Below are positions 8,427 through 16,135 of a stretch of DNA of 64,000 nucleotides, in pieces. Below the pieces are notes generated by a model. That model had not been told where the DNA came from. It ran no database searches and saw only the letters and a program-made list of their open reading frames with translations. Where the stretch lies: assembly GCF_000347175.1 (NCBI RefSeq), contig NZ_ANIK01000035.1, positions 1 through 64,000 of the forward strand. Direction: 5' to 3'. This DNA is from Leptospira alstonii serovar Sichuan str. 79601 (lineage in GTDB: Bacteria; Spirochaetota; Leptospiria; Leptospirales; Leptospiraceae). How positions within the stretch are numbered: position 1 is the first letter of the stretch; each line of letters starts with the position of its first letter. Position numbers and translations under genes: made by a program.

Positions 8427-9344
8427 TTGTACAAGGGGAAGTATCCAGGAAGGATGAAAGAAGAAAAAGTTAGAAATATTGGAAACCAACTAAAACTCAC
8501 AAAAATAGAACTAAAAAAAATCGTATTTGATACGAGAAAAAAAGAACTCTTCGAAGAGAAACCAGAGAGGTATATAACCGAACTCGCGGAGAATATAAGA
8601 AGAATCGGACTACATGAACCGATTTCCGTAAGATATGACAAAGAAAAAGGCGAGTATCATTGTTTGTCCGGAGAAAATAGAATCCACGCGGTTACACTCC
8701 TCGGATGGACTGCAATAGACGGATATATCGTAAACCCGAAAGACGAACTCGGGTTTATGATATCTAGGAAAATATTAAGAACTCAAATCGGCCACAAACA
8801 AAGAATCAAAATATATAAGGCTTACTGTCCGGATCTATTAACCCCTGAAATTAAAAAAAACAGAATAGAAGAAGTATCTTTTCTAACGGGAATATCCAAA
8901 ACTACGGTTTACTCGGATCTAAAAAAATTAAAAACGGGAGTAAAAAAAGAAGAAAGTATAGAAGAATTAAGCGAGCTGTGGTCAAAGAAAAAAATCAAAG
9001 GCTTGGTATTAAGTCTAACCGGGCTCACAGACGGAAGTTTTCTTTTAATCGTATCTGGAAAAAATCTCAAATACGAGTGGAGGGGAAAATTAAAGGAGGT
9101 TTTAAAAGAAAGTGCAAGTGCGGCCAGATCGCCTTGGTTTGACAAAACCTATAAACCCGAAAATTCGGAAACCGCAACCAGGATCAAACAGTTAAGAATG
9201 GATGCGGGATTAACACAGTTCCAGTTATCCCAGGCAATAGGATACTCACAGTCGTATCTAGCGGAACTGGAAGCGGGGAAGTGGAGTTGTCCCAAAAGAT
9301 TATTCGAAACGATTGCAATTTACTGTCAGGAAAAAATCGCATGA
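8427..9344 (+). CDS. ParB-N domain protein with C-terminal XRE HTH
   Basis: 305 residues from TTG at 8427 (an ATG at 8454 is an alternative). Residues about 15-130 are a ParB/Srx-like domain: GLHEPISVRYDKEKGEYHCLSG, then ENRIHAVTLLGW, where ENR replaces the usual ERR. The middle has a second HTH-like segment (EVSFLTGISKTTVYSDLKKLK). Residues about 250-305 are a classical XRE HTH (RIKQLRMDAGLTQFQLSQAIGYSQSYLAELEAGK). It sits between early replication genes and a methyltransferase whose ATG overlaps its stop. Likely a DNA-binding regulator using a CTP-type switch; the function is inferred. Confidence 0.65.
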   Translation: MYKGKYPGRMKEEKVRNIGNQLKLTKIELKKIVFDTRKKELFEEKPERYITELAENIRRIGLHEPISVRYDKEKGEYHCLSGENRIHAVTLLGWTAIDGYIVNPKDELGFMISRKILRTQIGHKQRIKIYKAYCPDLLTPEIKKNRIEEVSFLTGISKTTVYSDLKKLKTGVKKEESIEELSELWSKKKIKGLVLSLTGLTDGSFLLIVSGKNLKYEWRGKLKEVLKESASAARSPWFDKTYKPENSETATRIKQLRMDAGLTQFQLSQAIGYSQSYLAELEAGKWSCPKRLFETIAIYCQEKIA

Positions 9345-10297
9345 GTTTCGAAATATTACACGGAGATTCTTTTCAAATATTAAAAAATTTAACGTTAAAA
9401 AATCCAACACAACAATTTGATTGTATTGTAACGTCTCCCCCTTATTTTCAAAAACGAAATTACTTAGACGTATCGAATCCTCTTCTACCTTTAGAGATCG
9501 GGAGAGAGGGGAATCAAGTGGACTATTTAGGAAGTTTGAGAGAAGTATTTTTGCAATCTAAAAAATTGCTAAAGGAGAGTTCGACAATCTTTGTAAATCT
9601 TGGGGATACGTTTAGACGCGGACGAACGCTGAAAGTGCCTTTCCACTTTGTCGAGATGATGGAAGGTATAGGGTATCATTACATACAAGAAATTATATGG
9701 GCGAAATCAATCACGACTAAAACGGGAAATATAGGGTCGTGTAAACCGGAATCGGTAAGAAGGCGATTCACACTTTCCCACGAGTACGTATTGTTTTTTG
9801 TAAAAGATTTAAAAGAATACTATTTCAATTCTAAAATCGTATCGGTTCCGTCATCGAATACCCACAACGAAAATAAAAATCCACAAGCCTTACTAAAAAC
9901 AATGTTAGCCACAGAAGACGGAAAAGAAAAGTCAAACGGCCTAAAAAATTACGAAGAAACAAACGCAGAAAATCCCTCCGAACTTAAAAAAAGGATAATA
10001 GAGAACAAAATTAAAAATTTTGATTTAACAGCCACAAGACGAAGTGTCTGGCAAATCCAGACACCGAATAGCCGGACAAGACACACGGCGGTCGGACCCG
10101 AGGAATTGTTTGAGATTTGTATATTAGCGGGAAGTCCTTTAAACGGATCGGTACTCGATCCGTTTGTCGGGGAAGGAACGGTCGGGAAGGCGGCTTTAAG
10201 ACAAGGAAGAAGTTTCCTCGGAATCGATTTGGATATCAGGTCTTGCCTTGAGGCCAAAAACAATTTAGAGGAATGGGAACTCAGGACTGTCTCTTAA
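9341..10297 (+). CDS. DNA methyltransferase, TSPPY type
   Basis: 319 residues from the ATG overlapping the previous stop (a start 20 codons upstream is possible but lies inside the ParB-N gene). Motif IV TSPPYFQKRNYLD comes near the N-terminus and motif I-like LDPFVGEGTVGKAALRQGR near the C-terminus, the circular order of beta-class enzymes. TSPPY is usual for N4-cytosine (or N6-adenine) methylases. No restriction partner is adjacent, so it is probably an orphan phage methylase for protection from host restriction or for regulation. Confidence 0.85.
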   Translation: MSFEILHGDSFQILKNLTLKNPTQQFDCIVTSPPYFQKRNYLDVSNPLLPLEIGREGNQVDYLGSLREVFLQSKKLLKESSTIFVNLGDTFRRGRTLKVPFHFVEMMEGIGYHYIQEIIWAKSITTKTGNIGSCKPESVRRRFTLSHEYVLFFVKDLKEYYFNSKIVSVPSSNTHNENKNPQALLKTMLATEDGKEKSNGLKNYEETNAENPSELKKRIIENKIKNFDLTATRRSVWQIQTPNSRTRHTAVGPEELFEICILAGSPLNGSVLDPFVGEGTVGKAALRQGRSFLGIDLDIRSCLEAKNNLEEWELRTVS

Positions 10298-10350
10298 ACA
10301 AAAACGAGAACCAACAATCCTTTTTTAAAGTTCGAAAGAATTCGAAATGT

Positions 10351-10953
10351 ATGCCGCCCAAAAAGAAAAAAACCATCAAGAAAACGGACAAAGAAAAGGA
10401 GGTAAAAAAGAAAGATTCCAAATCCATTTCGTTAAAAGAAATAGAAAAAATCAGAATGGATTTCGTTCAAGGAACCAAAAGAAGACTGATATGTAACAAA
10501 TACAAAATCGACTACAAAACGTTAGACAACCTTATACTAAGAAATTCATGGAAAAATGAACGTGAGGAAATTCGAGGAAAAGTGAGGAAAAAAATGGACT
10601 TTAAAATCCTCACAAATTCGACTAATTTGCTCTCTAGAATGAATACGGAGGCTACTCTGTACTTAAATCTATTCAAAGAAAAGATCTTAGATCCAAATAC
10701 AACGAACCTAGAACTATCCGTTTTAATCAAAGCAAGAAATATACTCGTCAAGGAACTTCTCCGATCCCTCGGACTCACAGATACTATACACCAAAACTCT
10801 TCTTTAGAAGAAGTGGAAAGCCAGGTGACGATTCAGATCGTAACGGGGGTGGGAGAAAAACCCGGAAGCGTAGAAAAGTTAATCGGCGGGCGCGTGATGG
10901 GTGGGGAAAAAGAAACTACTAACAAGAAATATATCCAAACCGAAAATTCTTGA
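10351..10953 (+). CDS. Terminase small subunit-like protein
   Basis: About 200 residues from the ATG at 10351; the frame is open back to an ATG at 10273 inside the methylase. A Lys-rich N-terminus is followed by an HTH-like segment (RMDFVQGTKRRLICNKYKIDYKTLDNLI) and helices with KARNILVKELLRSLGL, the layout of small terminase subunits that bind pac/cos DNA. It overlaps the start of the large subunit by 53 bases, the usual TerS-TerL order. The assignment rests on position plus the HTH. Confidence 0.65.
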   Translation: MPPKKKKTIKKTDKEKEVKKKDSKSISLKEIEKIRMDFVQGTKRRLICNKYKIDYKTLDNLILRNSWKNEREEIRGKVRKKMDFKILTNSTNLLSRMNTEATLYLNLFKEKILDPNTTNLELSVLIKARNILVKELLRSLGLTDTIHQNSSLEEVESQVTIQIVTGVGEKPGSVEKLIGGRVMGGEKETTNKKYIQTENS

Positions 10954-12340
10954 AGTATCTCGTAGTAATTTATTTTCAAAAAAACAATCCCAAGCCCTTG
11001 ACGAAGACTGGTCAAGTCATGAGGTAACGGAGATATGTTACGACGGAGGAGCGCGTAGCGGAAAAACCTACCTTGTCATAAAAGCGATCATATCGCGCGC
11101 TTGGATATCCCCCGAGTCCCGTCACCTAATCGCACGTTACAGACTCAATCATTTACGAATGTCGGTATGGAAACAAACCTTGCTTCCATGCCTAAAGCAG
11201 ATGGGTTTTGTAAAAAACCGAGATTATACGATCAACGAGTCCGATCACGTAATCAGTTTTTCAAACGGATCTGAAATCTACGGAGCTGGACTAGACGATT
11301 CAGACCGAGTAGAAAAGATCATGGGGACCGAGTTCAACACCATCTTTATCAACGAAGCGACCCAAATATCATACGCAACATTCCAAAAAATTAAATCAAG
11401 AATTTCGTATGTGAGACCAGAACTCACAAACAAGTTTCTTGTGGATTGTAACCCAAGAAACCGATTTCACTGGATCTATAAATATTTTGTATTAAGACAA
11501 GACCCCGAAACCGGAAAAGCTTTACCACACCACAGACTAAAACGAATGACAAGGCGTCACTGGACACCGCTCGACAATCCGTATATAACGGATGAGTATA
11601 AACAGATCCTGGGCGAACTTACCGGGGTAGAGCGCGAAAGATTGTATCTCGGACAGTGGGTAGACGTGGAGGGACTTGTATATCCGAATTACGAACAAGC
11701 AATCGTAGAACCGTTTGAAATCCCAAAAACTTGGGACTGTGCGGGAGCCGTTGACTTCGGATACACAAATCCGTTCGTATTTCTTTGGCTCTACTATGAC
11801 AAATCGAATGAAACTTGGTATTTAGCGGATGAACACTACGAGACTTCAAAAACGGTAAGGGCGCACTGTGAAATCCTAAAAACAAAACGAAAACCGAATT
11901 TGTATATCGTAGCCGACCATGACGCGGAGGACAGGGCGACGATGGCGGAGTGCGGGTATTTAACGCTTGCGGCTGATAAGGACGTCACAACCGGGATACA
12001 AGCATTGTTCGAACTCCTTTCGGGAAAAAAAGGAGTTAAGTTGAAGATATTTAGAACGTGTGTCCATACGATAGAAGAGTTTTCGATCTATTCCTGGGAA
12101 GAACCAAAAGACGGCAAAAACGCAAAAGAGAATCCGATTAAAAACCACGACCACGCGATGGATGCGTTACGGTATATCGCGCTTAAAATTGTGGGAAGGA
12201 AAAATAGAATCGTAACCTCGAATTTAGAAAGCGTAAGAACTGCAATCGAGGCAAAAAAAGTTACGGGCGTGGAAGAGATACGAATGCAAAGGCTCAAAAG
12301 TTTTGGAATCGATCCGAATTCGTTTACGTATAGAAAATAA
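10901..12340 (+). CDS. terL: Terminase large subunit
   Basis: 479 residues, GTG start. The ATPase domain has a Walker A variant YDGGARSGKTYLVIKA, a Walker B NTIFINEATQ and a coupling segment. The C-terminal nuclease domain shows AGAVDFGYTNP, ADHDAEDRATM and NHDHAMDALRYI, the three acidic clusters of RNase H-like terminase nucleases (PBSX/T4-type). It packages DNA into the prohead. Overlap with the small subunit indicates coupling. Confidence 0.92.
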   Translation: MGKKKLLTRNISKPKILEVSRSNLFSKKQSQALDEDWSSHEVTEICYDGGARSGKTYLVIKAIISRAWISPESRHLIARYRLNHLRMSVWKQTLLPCLKQMGFVKNRDYTINESDHVISFSNGSEIYGAGLDDSDRVEKIMGTEFNTIFINEATQISYATFQKIKSRISYVRPELTNKFLVDCNPRNRFHWIYKYFVLRQDPETGKALPHHRLKRMTRRHWTPLDNPYITDEYKQILGELTGVERERLYLGQWVDVEGLVYPNYEQAIVEPFEIPKTWDCAGAVDFGYTNPFVFLWLYYDKSNETWYLADEHYETSKTVRAHCEILKTKRKPNLYIVADHDAEDRATMAECGYLTLAADKDVTTGIQALFELLSGKKGVKLKIFRTCVHTIEEFSIYSWEEPKDGKNAKENPIKNHDHAMDALRYIALKIVGRKNRIVTSNLESVRTAIEAKKVTGVEEIRMQRLKSFGIDPNSFTYRK

Positions 12341-12426
12341 AAAGGGGGCAAGGCGTTTTTTCCGATAGAACAAAAATATCGTATAATAGGATTAAAAAGA
12401 TTTGGGATGAAAGGAAAAAAATTAAA

Positions 12427-12786
12427 GTGCAAGAAGAAGAAACGGACCTAATCAGAGAAATATTAAGCCTAGATGAAAAACAAAAACAAACACTCTACGA
12501 CAGTCTACATTCATCGGTGATAAACAACCAAACTCGGGATACGGTATTACATTTAATTTTTACAAAGGCCATAAGACTACTTAGGGAAACGGGAAAAATT
12601 AGAACGGAGGAAACAAACGATACCGAGTTTGCCAAAAGAATCGGAAGACTATCTTCAAGAGATAGACAAATCCTATTTGACAGTGTGTGTTCCTCGGTAA
12701 CAAACCAAAACGACAAAGAAACGGTACTCCATATCCTATTTTGGAAGGCGTCCAAACTACTAAAAGAGAAAAGGGAAGAAAATTGA
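12427..12786 (+). CDS. Small protein with two internal repeats
   Basis: 119 residues, GTG start with AAAGGA upstream. It has two homologous halves: LDEKQKQTLYDSLHSSV...RDTVLHLIFTKAIRLLRE and LSSRDRQILFDSVCSSV...KETVLHILFWKASKLLKE, so it arose by internal duplication of a roughly 45-residue helical unit. It lies between the terminase and head genes and its stop overlaps the next start (TTGA). Unknown function; a helical packaging or head accessory protein is possible. Confidence 0.55.
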   Translation: MQEEETDLIREILSLDEKQKQTLYDSLHSSVINNQTRDTVLHLIFTKAIRLLRETGKIRTEETNDTEFAKRIGRLSSRDRQILFDSVCSSVTNQNDKETVLHILFWKASKLLKEKREEN

Positions 12787-13760
12787 AACGGGAATCCCCG
12801 CTATCGGAATACAGGGTAGTTCGCGAACTCTCCTACGCTTGGAGCTACTATTTACTATCCCTACAATTTGAATTACTCGGAAAACCGAATCAAATATACG
12901 ATATAAAAATTCAAAAATCACTTTGGTCCGACGTGATGGGAGTTTTAAGACGGAGGTATTTTGGAGAACTTCTCGTAAGGCGAACCTATTTACCGAGAAC
13001 ACTTTTGGTAACTCCCGATCCTACAAAAGACTATTCGTATCTTACAAAAAAAACGAATCGGCTTGAATTTCCGGAAGGTGTCATAAACCGAGAAGACTTA
13101 GAAGAAGTTGACCGGGAGATATTTGATTTTTTAGCGCAAAACTGGAACCGGGTATACCTGAAAGAAAGAAACAAAGCGTCCATTCTCGGATACATTGCAG
13201 AGTATTTAATCGGTGAAGGGGAAGACGCGAGTGACTTAAAAGAAATGACTATCCCTGAATTTTCAGAAGTTGCAACCACCCACAATTTACCGGGACTTGA
13301 GGATATAGAAGTACTCGAAGAGGAGTTAGGACTCACAAAAGAACAAACCTATGGACTACTCTATGCACAGGCGCGCGGAGCAGAGTGGCTTGCGGTATAC
13401 GACGAGAACGGAGAAAGAAAAGGTAAGGCGCATGAATTAATCACAAAAATGTATAGGGAACAAATCGCGGCGGCGATCGCAAATAACGCGGGGTTAGAAG
13501 AGATACAGAGTTTAATGATATCACCAGACGATACTAAAATACAAGAGGCCCTCGGGTTATTTGAAGAAGGAATCAGCGCGGAAGAAAGAGGAGAAAGAGA
13601 AAAAGAGTATGAAGAACTCGTCATAAGACATTTAAACCGGGATATGAGAAGATTTGCATATACGGAAGTCTCAATCAATTTTAATAACGGCAAATTACTC
13701 TATCTCGCAAACGAAAAACAAACTCCAACGTATGTAAGGTTTGGCGGAGGAAATTACTAA
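12783..13760 (+). CDS. Head morphogenesis protein, Mu gpF-like N-terminal part
   Basis: 325 residues from TTG at 12783, which overlaps the previous stop and has AAAAGGGAAG upstream. The C-terminal quarter has NRDMRRFAYTEVSINFNNGKLLY, matching the RxxxIARTEVxxAxNxGxL motif of the Mu gpF / SPP1 gp7 minor head family. The rest is helical with an extended acidic segment. It lacks the cysteine-rich end normal for gpF proteins, which is encoded by the next gene. It is probably bound to the portal inside the capsid. Confidence 0.6.
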   Translation: MKRESPLSEYRVVRELSYAWSYYLLSLQFELLGKPNQIYDIKIQKSLWSDVMGVLRRRYFGELLVRRTYLPRTLLVTPDPTKDYSYLTKKTNRLEFPEGVINREDLEEVDREIFDFLAQNWNRVYLKERNKASILGYIAEYLIGEGEDASDLKEMTIPEFSEVATTHNLPGLEDIEVLEEELGLTKEQTYGLLYAQARGAEWLAVYDENGERKGKAHELITKMYREQIAAAIANNAGLEEIQSLMISPDDTKIQEALGLFEEGISAEERGEREKEYEELVIRHLNRDMRRFAYTEVSINFNNGKLLYLANEKQTPTYVRFGGGNY

Positions 13761-13766
13761 CCCAAC

Positions 13767-14318
13767 TTGCAAGAGACGAATAAAGCACCTGTATCTTGCG
13801 ACAAATGCCTTGAATTTTTAGGACAAGTCGCCCGCGTATTTCCTTCCGAAGAACACTTAAAAGACCCTCAGTATATGCAAAACCTGGGACTAAAATACTT
13901 AGGTGAAGACAAGTTTAGCGGTGATTCGATCACAGAAATCGCGGTATGGCCCGCAAAAAGTAACGGAAATTTAAAATATTCTAAATATAGACTCTGTTGT
14001 CCGGTTCATCCGAATTGTTCCCACGAATACGAATATATAGACATTGAAAAAGAAGAGAAAGAGGACGACGACGAAATCGGTGAAATATTTCGGGAGGGAA
14101 GGTTAAGGGATGCAAAGGCAAGGCTTCGAACCGATTACATATATGAGCAAAACGCGGAGGCCAACGAGGAATGGATACAGTTAGAAAGAATGTATGGTCC
14201 GATAAAAAAATCCGGAGTATTTAGAGTAGGGGTCTGGGAGGAACCTACGTGTAGCGAAGATTCAAATAAAGAATCTTGGCTCATAAAATACATCGATTGG
14301 AAACTAAAAACAATTTAA
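13767..14318 (+). CDS. Cys/His protein, probable split-off tail of the gpF-like protein
   Basis: 183 residues, TTG start 6 bases after the previous stop. N-terminal SCDKCLEFLG and CCPVHPNCSHEY form a potential Zn site; HPNC is the C-terminal hallmark of gpF-like head proteins, which normally carry it in the same chain. The rest is acidic (EKEEKEDDDE) and helical. I infer that it works together with 12783-13760. The pieces could also result from an old stop/start insertion. Confidence 0.5.
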   Translation: MQETNKAPVSCDKCLEFLGQVARVFPSEEHLKDPQYMQNLGLKYLGEDKFSGDSITEIAVWPAKSNGNLKYSKYRLCCPVHPNCSHEYEYIDIEKEEKEDDDEIGEIFREGRLRDAKARLRTDYIYEQNAEANEEWIQLERMYGPIKKSGVFRVGVWEEPTCSEDSNKESWLIKYIDWKLKTI

Positions 14319-14542
14319 CCGGAAAAATAACCCGTTACATCCCTTGGAACCGAACCTTAAACAAAGGAGGCTACGGATTTGTAGAATCGAACGGAAAAGA
14401 ATATTTTTTTAACGCGAAATATTCGAGTATCAAAGACGAAGAGATTATTCACGGCCTACCGGTCACATTTGAACTGAGGCGCGGGTACGACAAAAAACGA
14501 TTTGAGTATGTGACCCAGGCGACTCGGGTCAAAAGACTTTGA
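14276..14542 (+). CDS. Cold-shock-domain-like protein
   Basis: 88 residues overlapping the previous gene by 43 bases; TTG at 14276 or 14297 may start it. The stretch GKITRYIPWN then GGYGFVESNGKEYFFNAKY and LPVTFELRRGYDKKRF fits the cold-shock/OB nucleic-acid-binding fold: a GYGFV RNP1-like motif, a YFF RNP2-like motif, a G-x-VxFEL strand and a C-terminal ATRV strand. Single-stranded DNA/RNA binding is inferred. Unusual inside a head gene cluster. Confidence 0.6.
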   Translation: MAHKIHRLETKNNLTGKITRYIPWNRTLNKGGYGFVESNGKEYFFNAKYSSIKDEEIIHGLPVTFELRRGYDKKRFEYVTQATRVKRL

Positions 14543-15651
14543 AAAAAAGCGGTAGAGGGGGAAACACCCCCTTTTCGATCACAACCAAACCGAACGTACT
14601 CACTCCTCTAACCAATGAGGAAATGATTGAAAGGCGGGGGGAATCTTGTCTTTGGTACAGACTAACCCCCTGCCCCTGTCCGGGGGAGGAGAGAGTTCCC
14701 GATTGTAAATATTGTTTTGAAGGAATGATTCGGACTTTCCAAGAGGAACTAGAAATAACCGAGGAACTGAGTTGGAAGATAGAGGGAAATAAAATATATA
14801 CCCGGTATGCGCCCATAACGGAAGTAAAAAATGCGGTACTCATCTCAAGAGAAACACAAAAAAAACTGAATGTAAAAAGGATATGTGATGAGTACATCGA
14901 AGTCGAAGAGACATTAAAATATTGGAATAGCGTACTGCTACATTACAAAGTATCGATGCTCGAAGAGATTTGTGTAGAGGGATACGGAGAAAACGAATAC
15001 GTCCTATTTCCAAAAATACCGTTAGGCGCAATCGTCGGAGTAAAAGAAGTTTTTAAAATAGAGGAAGGCAAAGAACCGGAACTCATAGAACACTCAAGCT
15101 TTACACTCAATTCGGTGGTATTTCCAAAAAGGGTCAATGGACTCTACAGATTAAAAATCCTTTTTTTCAATCCGGTAAAAGTCGGATACAAAACGTATCG
15201 AGTGGATACCGATGCACGCAGGATTTTTGATAGAAGTCAGATTACTTTCCAAGAGGGCGAAATAATGGCCGTAATCGGAGCCGGATACAATGTCGGACAA
15301 GGGGACATTATCACGCTACTTTCCTCAACGCTTAGGTTTAGCGAATACGTCCCTTGGCAATCGTCAAGCAATGACATACTCTCCTATTCTCCCATAACCC
15401 GCGTAGAAAAAATACTTACGAAAGAAAAAACGGGACTAAAAACCCACGAATTAGGAAAGGACTTTGTAATATTCGGAGATTCCAAAATCAAATGGATCAC
15501 CGATAAACCGAAAAACGGATATAGTGTAATTTATGACTATCACCCGAGCTTTCGAATCTCCGGCTTTATCGAAGGCGGAAGCGGGGAAGACAGGGAAAAG
15601 CCGAAAATATTTAAACTAAAACCGATATCGAATTTAAACACACGTACTTAA
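14539..15651 (+). CDS. Virion-associated protein with four-Cys knuckle
   Basis: 370 residues, TTG start overlapping the previous stop. Residues about 38-60 have CLWYRLTPCPCP...PDCKYCFEGMI, a CxC...CxxC zinc-knuckle layout seen in head/tail-associated phage proteins that begin with an LWYR segment. The rest is beta-rich (SFTLNSVVFPK; VIYDYHPSFRISGF). Its place between the head morphogenesis and InPase/ParB genes suggests a structural or neck role. No precise family is claimed. Confidence 0.5.
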   Translation: MKKSGRGGNTPFSITTKPNVLTPLTNEEMIERRGESCLWYRLTPCPCPGEERVPDCKYCFEGMIRTFQEELEITEELSWKIEGNKIYTRYAPITEVKNAVLISRETQKKLNVKRICDEYIEVEETLKYWNSVLLHYKVSMLEEICVEGYGENEYVLFPKIPLGAIVGVKEVFKIEEGKEPELIEHSSFTLNSVVFPKRVNGLYRLKILFFNPVKVGYKTYRVDTDARRIFDRSQITFQEGEIMAVIGAGYNVGQGDIITLLSSTLRFSEYVPWQSSSNDILSYSPITRVEKILTKEKTGLKTHELGKDFVIFGDSKIKWITDKPKNGYSVIYDYHPSFRISGFIEGGSGEDREKPKIFKLKPISNLNTRT

Positions 15652-15668
15652 AAGTAAGGAAAAAACAA

Positions 15669-16130
15669 ATGGAACTAAAACTAAAAGCGGATTGGAAGTT
15701 TAAAACCTTTAAAGAAAAAACGCACACTTTCTTGAAAATGAAAAATCAAGAATCCAAATTCATAGAAACCCTAAAATTAAACGCACTCTTTCCAATGTAT
15801 CTAATCGGGATGATGAAACTTGCCTGGAGTATCTGGAGACACAAAATCAAATTTAGAACCGAAGTGCCGGGACAGTTGATGATTCTACACTACAACCAAA
15901 AAGAAATTAAGGATCTAAGCGGTGTATTAAAAAGAATTGAGGAGAGAGTCGTAAAACCCTTTCGTTTGTTACACAAAGTAAATCCTATAGTCCTTCTATT
16001 GCCGTTTGGAATCTCGTTTCAAGCGGGAAGTTTTAAAGGGTTTGTAAAATCACTGGACTCAGGCCAATTACAAGCCCTAAAAAAAGAGCTCTATGAAATA
16101 AAGATCCTAACCCCCGCAAATAACGAATAA
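15669..16130 (+). CDS. Hypothetical phage protein, 153 aa
   Basis: A basic N-terminus (KLKADWKFKTFKEKTHTF) and two moderately hydrophobic stretches (about 40-55 LNALFPMYLIGMMKLAWSIW and 103-117 NPIVLLLPFGISFQAG). AAGGAA lies 9-13 bases before the ATG. It may associate with membranes or pack inside the virion. No family recognised. Five bases separate it from the next gene. Confidence 0.5.
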   Translation: MELKLKADWKFKTFKEKTHTFLKMKNQESKFIETLKLNALFPMYLIGMMKLAWSIWRHKIKFRTEVPGQLMILHYNQKEIKDLSGVLKRIEERVVKPFRLLHKVNPIVLLLPFGISFQAGSFKGFVKSLDSGQLQALKKELYEIKILTPANNE

Positions 16131-16135
16131 GAGAC

